Assembly (NCBI GenBank): GCA_947303225.1
Contig: CAMYXG010000001.1
Coordinates: forward strand, 1 to 34,970
Direction of reading: 5' to 3'
DNA from: an uncultured Caryophanales bacterium
GTDB taxonomy: Bacteria > Bacillota_I > Bacilli_A > RF39 > UBA660
DNA length: 34,970 nt
The notes under the pieces were generated by a model. It did no database searches, had not been told where the DNA came from, and saw only the letters and a list, made by a program, of their open reading frames with translations. A program made the translations under genes and the position numbers. Of the stretch, positions 24,287 through 32,856 are shown one piece after another. Each line of letters opens with the position of its first letter. Within the stretch, counting starts at the first letter, position 1.

Positions 24287-26930
24287 GAGAATATTGGGGT
24301 TATCTATTCTAGTGCTTATTGTATCTGTTTTTTCATTCTTACAAGTTCAAGCAAAAACAAAAGAAGAATGGAAAGCATATTGTAAGGATTATCTTCCTAA
24401 TACGAAGTTTGTTTCAAGATATAATGCTACGATTGAAGAAGTTGATATTACAGATAGTGGTCTTGCTTCTAAATATAAAATATCAATTAATCCAAAGTCA
24501 TCTGATGCAGATTTAAAAAAGGCTTTGAGAAAAATTGTTTTTGTAGTTTCAGAGGTTAATGGTAAGTAACAAGATGGAAAACAAACTGTTTCTTATAAAT
24601 ATCCACTTATCATTAAGGGTAGTTTTACAAAAGATTCTTCTGGAGAACAGAAGATGGAAGTAAAGTTGACTTCTGTTGAAGAAAATGCTGATCCACATTG
24701 TATTGGAAAAGTTAATTTTACTCTTACTGTTGAAAAAATGGGAGATTCTTTTACTACTAAAGAACCAGTTAATCCTATTGTGGATGAGTTTGGTCAAACC
24801 GATGGTCAAGCTATTGACTGTAGTAAACCTCAAACTGAAGCTTTTGAAAAAGCATTTTGTGAGGCAAAAAATGGTGCTATGGCAGCTGATCCAAATAAGA
24901 AATTAGGATTAAACTATGATGGTAAATTTAATGATCACAAGACGTTTAAAGATGTTTTATCTGGTTATAAGGAATTAAAGTGTAGTGTAACTAATTTTAA
25001 TACAGTAAATGGTTATTATGTAAATAAGACATATTTATATGGATCTGGTGAAAACAATATGACGTTTGGTACTTATAAATATCATTATTCTCCAGGTGCT
25101 ATTACAAAAGGTGCTACTGTTAAATGTAAAGTAAAATGTGAGGAATCTGTTGTTGTTGAATATGGTCCTCCAATAGCTTCTAAAGCTGGATTGTGTTTTG
25201 AATATAAAGTAAAAGTAACGAGTCGTGTTAGTTGTAGTATGAGTGAAAAACCTGTTGTTCCTGAAGTACAAGATTCTTATTGTACTCCTACACCTATTTG
25301 TAGAACTAGTGCTGGTACTTATACTAATCAAGGTGGACCTAATGAAGAGTTTGATGCTTGTGTTAAGGCTTGTGATGGTGGTAAATATACTGATAAATGT
25401 TCTAAAAAATGTTATAGTAAAGTATATGGTAATGATTCCGCAAGTAAAACAACAACGGCTGGTAGAGAGTATTTAACGGAGAGACTTGCTTATTCTGAAA
25501 GTGCATTTAGTTTAGGAACTTGTATAAAAGAAAGCAGTTACCATGGATGTTATTATAGAAGTGGTGGCGGTATTAATTGGAAAGGACAAGCTGTTTCTAC
25601 TCCAGGAAGATGGTATTTAGTATATCCTCATAAAGATTTATCAGAATATGCTGTCTTTGGAAATGGAATTTATCGTCATGTATATTCTGATGGAAATCAT
25701 TGTCATGATGTTTGCTGGTGGGCAGGATGTAGTGGTAATGTTTATTTGAATCCTGGTCAAGCAGAAAAAGATAGAGAAAATAATAAAGAAATTTATGATA
25801 AAGCAGTTGCTAAATGTAAAGCTACTGCAACTTGTACAACAACTACTGCTGATTTTACAATCTCTGTTAATTATAAAGATGGTAGCAATACTGTTAAAAC
25901 GATTAACTTCCCTTATACAGAAAACAATAATTCAAAGGATCATTTAACTTCTAAAGGTGCTGCTAATGGTTACCAAGATACTGCTACGAATCATAATACT
26001 ACAATTCTAGATTATTCTGGATGTTATAAAGAAAAGAAAGCTTATCGTATTTATATGACTGAATGGAGTTTCCCAGGATCATGGATTAATAATAAGACAG
26101 GTGAAATTTCATATGTTAATAAGAATAATAATACTGCATGGCAAACATTAAAAGAAAAATTCTGTATACCTCTAGATGCTCAGAATGTTAATCAAAAATG
26201 GTGGAATTACTATTATAGTCGCGATATTATAAATCCAAATTATTCTACAAATAGTAGTTCATATCAACAAAATTGTATTGATCAGGGATATGGTGCTAAA
26301 CTTATTAAAACGATTACAGAAGATGATATTGAAGACTGGAATATTAAGGCACATACTAAGAACTTTGGATACTTTGGATGGAATATTAAGATTTCTTGCT
26401 TCTATGCATTGAATACTAATCCATCAAGTGTAACTAATACCAATTCTTCTACAAGTGTTCCTGATGCATGTCAATCTGGTTCTGCTTATCGAATTCGTTC
26501 TGTTGATTTAAATAATTTGTTCCCTGCTACAGATGGTTCAAATAATTCTAGAACACCTGGATTCAACTGGAGTGAATATGCAACTGTTACGAAGAAAGCA
26601 GAAAATGCTGCAAATAATTATTACACAATTAAGCCTGCAGAGTATGCTACGAAAGTACAAAAAGTTGGAGATAGTGTTTATTCTGATGAGTACTTAAATT
26701 ATTCAATTGATTTAACTCGTTCTATGATTGCTGCTTTGAAGAAGGAAAATAAAGCAATTGAAAATAATTATTCTGATTTCTCTGGAAAAACTGATACCAA
26801 TTATGTTATTAACTACCGTAGTCCATTATTTAGAGATGGTGGAATATTGAGTAGTAGTTCAAAATATCCTAATGAGGAATCATTAAAATGTAATAATATG
26901 AAGAAATTTAATGGTGGTTGTGAAGGATAG
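24264..26930 (+). pseudogene. Large exported cysteine-rich protein, module 2, interrupted by one in-frame TAA
   Basis: A paralog of the 907-residue protein of module 1. The reading frame is continuous from ATG 24264 (AAAGGTGA upstream, signal peptide IRTVRCKRILGLSILVLIVS region) to 26930 except for TAA at 24567-24569. The stop comes after about 101 residues, and the 758-residue ORF after ATG 24654 stays in the same frame. The region between the stop and 24654 still reads as protein (QDGKQTVSYKYPLIIKGSF). The distal part has about 28 cysteines and all shared blocks. Restart at ATG 24654 (GGAG 8 bp upstream) would give a product with no signal peptide. So this is a recent nonsense mutation, a readthrough or phase-type event, or a consensus error. 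Confidence 0.8.
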
Positions 26931-26945
26931 GAGGTTTAAGATTAT

Positions 26946-27464
26946 ATGAATAAAGGTATGTTAACAGTTGGAATTATTTTGCTTAGTGTTATTGCTTTAT
27001 TATTAGTCAATGTACTATCTAGTTATTCCACTGGAAGTGAATTAGATTATTACTTAGTAAAAGAAACTACAGATGCTGCTATGGAAGATTCTATTGATAA
27101 GGTCTTCCTTAGACAGTGTGGTTTGTATCGAATTGATAAAGAAAAGTTCGTTGAGAGCTTTCTTTATCGATTTGCTGATAGTGTGGATGCTTCTCGTGAT
27201 TATCATATTAAATTTTATGATATTAATGAAGTTCCTCCAAAAGTAAGTGTTAAAGTAGATTCATTAACGGTTCTTTCTTTTAATGCTAAGACTGCTAATG
27301 GACAAACGAAGAATGCCGCAGATATTACTACAAACTATGATGCTATTTTGGAAACTAAATACTTATCTGATTTAGCTGTGGAAAATGGTTTGAAAGAGTC
27401 TGAACCAAGTTCAATTACTTATGATCAGTGTAGGGCATTAATTGAAATGAATGGAAAGAAATAA
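26946..27464 (+). CDS. Small pilin-like membrane protein, module 2
   Basis: A 172-residue paralog of the protein at 19474. The first 18 residues (MNKGMLTVGIILLSVIAL) are identical in both, and the hydrophobic helix spans residues 6-26. The extracellular part keeps LDYYLVKET, the Cys after FLRQ, YDINEVPPKVSVKVDSLTVL and a C-terminal Cys (YDQCRAL). Unlike module 1, no terminator follows: the CpaB-like gene starts 19 bp later, so this module is in the Tad operon. It may be a pilus subunit or a membrane adaptor; the identical helix suggests a shared partner. Confidence 0.82.
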   Translation: MNKGMLTVGIILLSVIALLLVNVLSSYSTGSELDYYLVKETTDAAMEDSIDKVFLRQCGLYRIDKEKFVESFLYRFADSVDASRDYHIKFYDINEVPPKVSVKVDSLTVLSFNAKTANGQTKNAADITTNYDAILETKYLSDLAVENGLKESEPSSITYDQCRALIEMNGKK

Positions 27465-27482
27465 TCGAAAGGAGAGAATAAA

Positions 27483-28295
27483 ATGGGTAATTTATCTACT
27501 GGGTTAAAAAAGTTTATGCAAAATAAGAATACTGTTACAGTAGTTGGTGTTGTTGCTGCTATTATTGTATTGTATTTTGCTTATACTATGCGTATTAGTT
27601 CTGCTATTAATCCAATTCGAGTTCCTTATGCAAAGGAACAAATTCCTGCAGGTACTCAAATTACGGAAGCAATGATTGAGACGATGGAAGTACCTCCTTC
27701 AATGCTAGAGGGTGATGTAATTCAAAATACTGGTGAAATCATTGATAAGTATGCTGCTGCTGATACTGTTATTCCAGCTGGAAGTTTGTTTTATAAGCGA
27801 GCAGTGGTAGAAAAAGAACAATTGCCTGCTAATATTATTTTGGAATATCCAAAGGGATATGTTTTATATAATTTATCTGTTGATACTACTTCTACTTATG
27901 GTAATTCTGTATATCCAGGTAATTATATTGATATTTATTTAAAAGCAGTAAATGTTGTTGATGAGTCTAGTCCTGCTAATTTAACAAAAGATGCTGATAA
28001 GATTATGTTAGGAAAACTAATGGCTAATATTGAGGTATTAGCAGTTAAGGATGCTGATGGTCAACCAGTTTTCCAAAATATTGATGAGAATAGAGTTCCT
28101 GCTATGGTTGTATTTGCTCTTCCTGAGGAATACTATGTTCTTCTAAAAAAAGCAGAAGAGATGAGAACTTATGATACTTCAATTATTTTAGTTCCTACGA
28201 ATGAAAGTTTAAAAGATGAGCCAGCTGAACTTGAAATTAGTAGTGAACAATTAAAAGATTGGATTAATACTAATACTTTTTGGACAGATAATTAA
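27483..28295 (+). CDS. cpaB: CpaB/RcpC-like SAF-domain protein
   Basis: A 270-residue protein. TM anchor at about residues 17-35, then a SAF-type domain beginning RVPYAKEQIPAGTQITEAMI and followed by VIPAGSLFYKRAVV, the CpaB signature of Flp/Tad pilus loci. The C-terminal half (ILEYPKGYVLYNLSVDTTST, NYIDIYLKAVN) matches the usual CpaB/RcpC beta region. In Gram-negatives CpaB works with the secretin in the outer envelope; in Gram-positive Tad loci its role is less clear, perhaps contacting the wall. It sits 24 bp before the ATPase gene. Confidence 0.85.
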   Translation: MGNLSTGLKKFMQNKNTVTVVGVVAAIIVLYFAYTMRISSAINPIRVPYAKEQIPAGTQITEAMIETMEVPPSMLEGDVIQNTGEIIDKYAAADTVIPAGSLFYKRAVVEKEQLPANIILEYPKGYVLYNLSVDTTSTYGNSVYPGNYIDIYLKAVNVVDESSPANLTKDADKIMLGKLMANIEVLAVKDADGQPVFQNIDENRVPAMVVFALPEEYYVLLKKAEEMRTYDTSIILVPTNESLKDEPAELEISSEQLKDWINTNTFWTDN

Positions 28296-28319
28296 GATTT
28301 AGAAAAGGATGTGAGTTAA

Positions 28320-29909
28320 ATGAACGAAAATATTTTTGATAAGTTAGATTTTGGACCTTTTCGTTCCTTATTGGATAATGATGATATAACTGATATTTCC
28401 TATGATAATAATGGTCAAATTTGGATTCGTTCTTTGACTCAGGGTTCTCTTAGAGTTGAAGTTGAAGGTGCGACTCCTGAATTTGTGGAAAAATTAGCTT
28501 TTCAATGTTCTAATGTTATGGGTACTACTTTTAATAATGCTAAACCTTTTTTAGATGCTGAATCTGCAGAGTTACGTATGAACTTTGTTCATCAAAGTAT
28601 TGCGACGAATGGGATTGCTCTTGTTATACGTAAAACTCCTGCTAAGATTCGTTTGGAAAAAGAAAAGTTAATTCAAGAAGATTATTTTACTCCTGCGATT
28701 CATGATTTTCTTATTAAATGTGTTGAGGGACATTGTAATATTATGGTTGCTGGAGAAACTGGTTCTGGTAAAACTGAGTTTGTTAAGTATTTGGCGAGTC
28801 ATACAAAGACTAATGAGAAAATTATTACGATTGAGGATACTTTGGAATTGCATTTAGATAAGATATTCCCTCAGCGTGATATTGTTTCTATGAAAACGAA
28901 TAATGTTGCTAGTTATTCTGATGTTTTAGTTACTTGTATGCGTCAGAATCCAAAATGGATTCTACTTTCGGAAGTTCGTTCCGCAGAGGCTGTTTCTGCT
29001 GTTCGTAACTCTATTTCATCAGGACATAATATTTTATCCACAATTCATGCGGATAAAGCATCTGCTATTCCATATCGTTTATATTCTTTGATGGAAACTG
29101 ATTTGGATGTTCATCAGTTTTTAACAACGATTTATCGTTATATTCAATTAGGTGTACATATTAAGGCTTTTTATAGTAAAGAATATGGAAAGTTTCATCG
29201 TGAATTAGATGAAGTTTGTGAATTTTATGTAGATGATGATAATGTTCCTCGTTCAAGGATTATTTATCAAAAACTATTTGGAAAACCTATGATGTGTAAA
29301 CCAAGTGCACATTTGGTTGAATATTTGGAAAATCAAAATATTCAAGTTCAAGATATTATTAAGGATTTGCCTGAAGAACTTCCTATACATAAATTTGAAG
29401 AGGAAAAGGATACTCAAGCAAAAGAAGGGGATACTCAAGAAGTATCTAAAGATGAAGAAACGGTTGCTCAGGAAACTGTTGCTGAAAATGATAATACTTC
29501 ATTAAATGATTCTATTGATTCTGCACAGGATGCTTCGGAGGTGGAAAAAACTCCAGATGTGATATCTCCACCAGTTTCAGTTACTCCTGATGCTAGTAGT
29601 GTTGTTTCATCTGTTCCAGAAGACGTTTCTGTAGCTTCTACACCTCCTACTGTTTCAGCACCTGCAGTTCCAGAGGTTACTCCTGTTGCGCCTACTTCTA
29701 CTGTTGAACAAGTTTCACAAGTTAATGATAGTGTAGGATCTGTTGCACCTGCTGTGAGTGTTCCGGTACCATCTGTTGCTAGTATTGCACCTGCGGTAAG
29801 TCCTATTGTTCCACAACAACAAGTTGTGATTCAAGCTAATGTTCCACCAACAGTTCCTCCTGTTGTTGGAGTTGCACCTGCTGTTGCAGTGGCTAAGCTT
29901 GGAGAATAA
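28320..29909 (+). CDS. cpaF: CpaF/TadA-like secretion ATPase with a long Pro/Val/Ala-rich tail
   Basis: A 529-residue cytoplasmic ATPase of the GspE/VirB11 superfamily that would power pilin export or assembly. Walker A is GETGSGKT with Lys151; the Asp-box-like IEDTLELHL, the Walker B-like WILLSEVR and the His-box GHNILSTIHADKASAIPYRL follow. The N-terminal domain is short compared with typical CpaF. From about residue 357 the protein has an acidic linker and then about 100 residues dominated by P, V, A, S and T, with repeated VAPAVS/SVAPAV-type units. Such a tail is not part of normal CpaF. The gene is followed 14 bp later by tadB. Confidence 0.92.
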   Translation: MNENIFDKLDFGPFRSLLDNDDITDISYDNNGQIWIRSLTQGSLRVEVEGATPEFVEKLAFQCSNVMGTTFNNAKPFLDAESAELRMNFVHQSIATNGIALVIRKTPAKIRLEKEKLIQEDYFTPAIHDFLIKCVEGHCNIMVAGETGSGKTEFVKYLASHTKTNEKIITIEDTLELHLDKIFPQRDIVSMKTNNVASYSDVLVTCMRQNPKWILLSEVRSAEAVSAVRNSISSGHNILSTIHADKASAIPYRLYSLMETDLDVHQFLTTIYRYIQLGVHIKAFYSKEYGKFHRELDEVCEFYVDDDNVPRSRIIYQKLFGKPMMCKPSAHLVEYLENQNIQVQDIIKDLPEELPIHKFEEEKDTQAKEGDTQEVSKDEETVAQETVAENDNTSLNDSIDSAQDASEVEKTPDVISPPVSVTPDASSVVSSVPEDVSVASTPPTVSAPAVPEVTPVAPTSTVEQVSQVNDSVGSVAPAVSVPVPSVASIAPAVSPIVPQQQVVIQANVPPTVPPVVGVAPAVAVAKLGE

Positions 29910-29923
29910 AAAGGGGTGATGTT

Positions 29924-30826
29924 ATGTATATTGAAGAGTTATTCATTATTATTGTCTTTGTAGTTGCTATTTATTTATATAGAAATTATCAGGGAGATAA
30001 TGTAGGTAAATATGTATTGGAACAAGTACAAGGAGCTTACGATCGTTTTGCACCTTATTCTTTTAAGGTTGTTCGTGAAAAGACAAAGCAGTTGGGAGAA
30101 GAGTATACTCCTAGACAATATGCTATACAAGTTTCTTTATTTGCTTCTTTTGCTGCAGTTGTTACTTATTTATACTTTTATAATTTAATTATTAGTATTA
30201 TTTATGCTTTAATTGCTGTATCATTTGTTCCTTATTTGACTTATTTAAGATGTAAAAAGACTTATTCCGAATTTTTATTTGAACAAGTTCAAGTATACAC
30301 TTCTAATACTATTATGGAGTTTGCTACTACGCAGTCTTTTGTTAAAGCACTAGAAGGTGTTGCCAATTCCGGTATTTTGGAAGATCCTGTTCTTAGTGAT
30401 GTTCGTCAAATGATTACTATGTCTTATGATAATGGTACGATTGATGAAGCATTAGAATATATGAGTAAGTTATATCCTTATTATATTGTTAAGAATATGC
30501 ATCAGTTGTTTTTACAAATAACTAAAGAGGGTGCTCAAAATTCTGCAGATTCTCTTGAAAATATGCAGTTAGATATCGATATGCTTGTTGAAAGTGTGTA
30601 TCGAGATCGTATTGAACGTGCATCTTTCCACAAATCCTTTTTACAGTTTGGTATTATGCTGTATTTAATGGTTATGTTAGTTCAGTATTTGTTGGGAAGA
30701 GAAACCTATTTGGTACTACTAGAACGATGGTATATTCAAGTTCTAATGCATGGAGTACTGATTATTAATACATATTTCCTTTTAAAAGGTGAAAAATACT
30801 ATAATGAAAATGTAGGTGCTGAGTAA
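29924..30826 (+). CDS. tadB: TadB-like inner-membrane platform protein
   Basis: A 300-residue membrane protein of the T2SF/GspF type. Hydrophobic segments are at about 5-20, 66-86, 88-107, 243-262 and 275-292, around a cytoplasmic helical domain (KTYSEFLFEQVQVYTSNTIM, then ALEGVANSG, DEALEYMSKLYPYY). In Tad systems TadB and TadC form the membrane platform engaged by the ATPase. Its stop overlaps the start of tadC (TAATG), showing coupled translation. Confidence 0.85.
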   Translation: MYIEELFIIIVFVVAIYLYRNYQGDNVGKYVLEQVQGAYDRFAPYSFKVVREKTKQLGEEYTPRQYAIQVSLFASFAAVVTYLYFYNLIISIIYALIAVSFVPYLTYLRCKKTYSEFLFEQVQVYTSNTIMEFATTQSFVKALEGVANSGILEDPVLSDVRQMITMSYDNGTIDEALEYMSKLYPYYIVKNMHQLFLQITKEGAQNSADSLENMQLDIDMLVESVYRDRIERASFHKSFLQFGIMLYLMVMLVQYLLGRETYLVLLERWYIQVLMHGVLIINTYFLLKGEKYYNENVGAE

Positions 30827-31629
30827 TGGAAATACTAATCGTAGGAGCTATTATTATCTTTATTTTAATCTATAATAATACCATCGATAAAGATAAGTTT
30901 TTTGCTGATAATCAAAAGTATTTGGAAGCATTAAAAGAGGATGATTATCAGTTCTTAGTTTATGCTCGTTATGGTGAAGATGTTGATGTTGATCAACTTT
31001 ATTCTAAAAGAGTTACTTATGCATTTATTGCTTTTCTTGTTGTATTAGTATTATCCATTTCTAATAATAATAGTGTGGAGATTATTAATTCTCAATTTTT
31101 CTTAAACTTAGTTTTATCTATTGTTGTTGCTGTTGTTATTTTTAAGGTACCATATAGTCAGTTAAAAAGTTATTATAAACAGCATTTACATGAAATAGAT
31201 GTTATGTTGCCATATTATTTGAAAAGTTTAGAGATTTTAATACAGCATTATACAGTTCCTGTTGCTATTGGTAAATCTATTGGTGATGCGCCTGATATTT
31301 TTAAGCCAGGATTACGTCGTATGATAGATCGTATCAATTCAGGTGATGCATCTGTTGATCCTTATATGGAATTTGCGAATACATATCCTGTTCGAGATTC
31401 TATGAGAATGATGCGTTTGCTATATCGTTTAGGAATTGGTTCACAAGAGAAAAAACAAGAAAGATTGATGATGTTTTCAAGAACTGTATCTTCTTTACAG
31501 AATAAAGCGAGAGAGACAAAATATAAAGAACGTTTAAATCACATGGAAAGTCAAACAATGATTATGTTGGTTGTAACTGGTGTTGGAGTTATGCTTGTCA
31601 TTTTGATTTCTATGATGATGATGTTCTAA
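30826..31629 (+). CDS. tadC: TadC-like inner-membrane platform protein
   Basis: A 267-residue membrane protein with hydrophobic segments at about 3-16, 62-78, 90-106 and 246-266. The cytoplasmic region contains EIDVMLPYYLKSLEILIQHY and YPVRDSMRMMRLLYRLG, followed by a helical domain near the C-terminal TM, consistent with T2SF-like TadC. It partners with TadB, directly upstream with overlapping start and stop codons. It is the last gene before a new promoter, so the module 2-Tad core operon appears to end here, although I see no clear terminator hairpin. Confidence 0.82.
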   Translation: MEILIVGAIIIFILIYNNTIDKDKFFADNQKYLEALKEDDYQFLVYARYGEDVDVDQLYSKRVTYAFIAFLVVLVLSISNNNSVEIINSQFFLNLVLSIVVAVVIFKVPYSQLKSYYKQHLHEIDVMLPYYLKSLEILIQHYTVPVAIGKSIGDAPDIFKPGLRRMIDRINSGDASVDPYMEFANTYPVRDSMRMMRLLYRLGIGSQEKKQERLMMFSRTVSSLQNKARETKYKERLNHMESQTMIMLVVTGVGVMLVILISMMMMF

Positions 31630-31635
31630 AAAAGA

Positions 31636-31664
31636 TTGATATTTTATTTATGATTTGTTATAAT
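31636..31664 (+). promoter_or_regulatory. Strong promoter of the 55-residue pilin gene
   Basis: TTGATA (31636-31641), 17-bp spacer, TATAAT (31659-31664) with a TGT extension, located between tadC and the small pilin gene. It is among the closest matches to consensus in the window, fitting a highly expressed structural subunit. Confidence 0.7.
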
Positions 31665-31698
31665 TTTATTGTATGATTAAGAAAGGATAGGTGAGTTG

Positions 31699-31866
31699 AT
31701 GAAAGCTGCTACAGGTGAATTAAACTTAACAGTTATTACTTTGATTGCAATTGCTGCTGTTATTGGATTTTTCTGGATGATGTGGCCAAAAATTCAGAGT
31801 TCTATTAATACTCAATGGGATGATATCAATACTTATAAATCAAATAGCCAAAGTAAAGGAAGTTAA
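31699..31866 (+). CDS. Flp-like major pilin candidate, 55 aa
   Basis: A short gene with its own promoter and an AAAGGATAGGTGAG-type RBS. The product starts MKAATGELNLTVITLIAIAA and continues with VIGFFWMMWP, then a short polar tail rich in Ser, Asn and Gln. A short leader ending in Gly6, followed at once by Glu and a hydrophobic helix of about 20 residues, is what a tiny Flp-type (type IVb) prepilin looks like. The canonical Flp site has Glu/Tyr at +5/+6, which is not seen here, so cleavage is uncertain. Its size, its location after tadB-tadC and its separate promoter support the role of main pilus subunit. Confidence 0.72.
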   Translation: MKAATGELNLTVITLIAIAAVIGFFWMMWPKIQSSINTQWDDINTYKSNSQSKGS

Positions 31867-31900
31867 TTAGATTATAAAAGAATTGATTACTTAAATTGGT

Positions 31901-31906
31901 TATAAT
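31901..31906 (+). promoter_or_regulatory. Putative -10 (TATAAT) for the pseudopilin-like genes
   Basis: A consensus TATAAT lies 38 bp before ATG 31945. A TTGATT upstream is only 12 bp away, too close for a normal -35. It would separate the 55-residue pilin from the genes that follow. Confidence 0.4.
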
Positions 31907-31944
31907 ATGTTATTTTCATCTTATGATGATGGGAGGATTTGTCC

Positions 31945-32379
31945 ATGCAAGATGCTTTTGGTGGTATTTTAAATATTGTATTAATTGTTATATTTCTTGT
32001 TATTGTAGAGGGAATATTAGGGTTTACTGTCAACTATACAAAGGCTTTTAAAATGAAAAATATAGTTATTTCTGCAATCGAAGAATATGAAGATGCTAAT
32101 TGTACTGATACTTCAAAGAGTACTAGTGCTTGTCGTCAGAAGATTAAGAGTGGTGCTATGCGCATTGGATATTCTCCCACTCAATTGAATTGTCCTAGTG
32201 GTTCTGAATGGAAAAAAATCGATGGTTTATTTTGTGTCAAGAGATCTAAATCTCATAGTGGATATTATATTTATCGTATTGTAACACAGGTAGATATTAA
32301 TATTCCTATTGTTAGAAATATTATGGGATTTTCTTTTTTTCAAGTATCAGGAGATACTAGAGTTGTTCAAAAACAATAG
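31945..32379 (+). CDS. TadE-like pseudopilin with four cysteines, copy 1
   Basis: A 144-residue protein. A short polar N terminus (MQDAFGG) and one hydrophobic helix (residues 8-28) are followed by FTVNYTKAFKMKN and an extracellular domain with four Cys in two pairs (DANC...SAC and LNC...LFC). It is paralogous to the next gene, which has the same length, and both keep VNYTKAF and the cysteine spacing. This looks like a TadE/TadF-type minor pilin of Gram-positive Tad loci. The start is ATG 31945, 8 bp after GGGAGG; an in-frame TTG at 31939 lies too close to that site. Confidence 0.78.
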   Translation: MQDAFGGILNIVLIVIFLVIVEGILGFTVNYTKAFKMKNIVISAIEEYEDANCTDTSKSTSACRQKIKSGAMRIGYSPTQLNCPSGSEWKKIDGLFCVKRSKSHSGYYIYRIVTQVDINIPIVRNIMGFSFFQVSGDTRVVQKQ

Positions 32380-32396
32380 GATAGGTAGGTGTTTTT

Positions 32397-32831
32397 ATGC
32401 GTGATGCTCTTGGAGGAACTGTTAATATTGTAATTATTGTTGTTTTTATTGTTGTTGTAGCTTATTTAGCTTTTAATGTAAATTATACAAAGGCATTTCG
32501 TATGAAAAATAAGATTATTGCTACTTATGAGGATTATGGTGGAAATTGTGATTCAAAATGTAGAAAAGTAATTAAAAATTATGCAAATGATGTTGGATAT
32601 AATGTAGGTGGACATATCTCTTGTCAAAGTGATTGGAAACCTGATTCTACTAATTTGTTTTGTTATAGAGAAATTACTGTAAATCAAAGAACTAGTGATA
32701 CTAGTGTTGATGAAAAAGATTCAAAGCATTATTATAAGATTGCTACTAGAATTAATATTGAAATTCCCATTATACAAAATATTTTTAGTTATCAATTGTT
32801 TTGGGTTACTGGTGATACAAAGAGTTTTTAA
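32397..32831 (+). CDS. TadE-like pseudopilin with four cysteines, copy 2
   Basis: A 144-residue paralog of the preceding protein. MRDALGG leads into a hydrophobic helix, then FNVNYTKAFRMKNKIIATYE and an extracellular domain with Cys in GGNCDSKC and HISC...LFC. The end of both proteins reads NIEIPIIQNIF / NINIPIVRNIM and then a short GDTR/GDTK stretch. The two pairs of cysteines suggest two disulfides. It starts 17 bp after the stop of copy 1, with an AGGTAGGTG RBS. Confidence 0.78.
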   Translation: MRDALGGTVNIVIIVVFIVVVAYLAFNVNYTKAFRMKNKIIATYEDYGGNCDSKCRKVIKNYANDVGYNVGGHISCQSDWKPDSTNLFCYREITVNQRTSDTSVDEKDSKHYYKIATRINIEIPIIQNIFSYQLFWVTGDTKSF

Positions 32832-32856
32832 AAAAGTAAAAAGGATGTTGATATAG

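Larger units (their letters stand above)
20062..27464 (+). repeat. Module 2 of the tandem gene-cluster duplication
   Basis: Genes at 21626, 23444, 24264 and 26946 match module 1 one by one and in order. The extra gene at 20062 lies between the duplicated promoter and the duplicated genes. Confidence 0.9.

Noticed and set aside
15258..24569. Alternative genetic code with TAA read as sense, to explain the interrupted genes
   Set aside because: TAA is the normal stop of most genes here, often overlapping a terminator or the next start codon, and TGA is also a normal stop.
31939..31944. TTG 31939 as the start of the first pseudopilin
   Set aside because: Only 2 bp separate it from the GGGAGG site; ATG 31945 has the right 8-bp spacing and gives the same length as its paralog.
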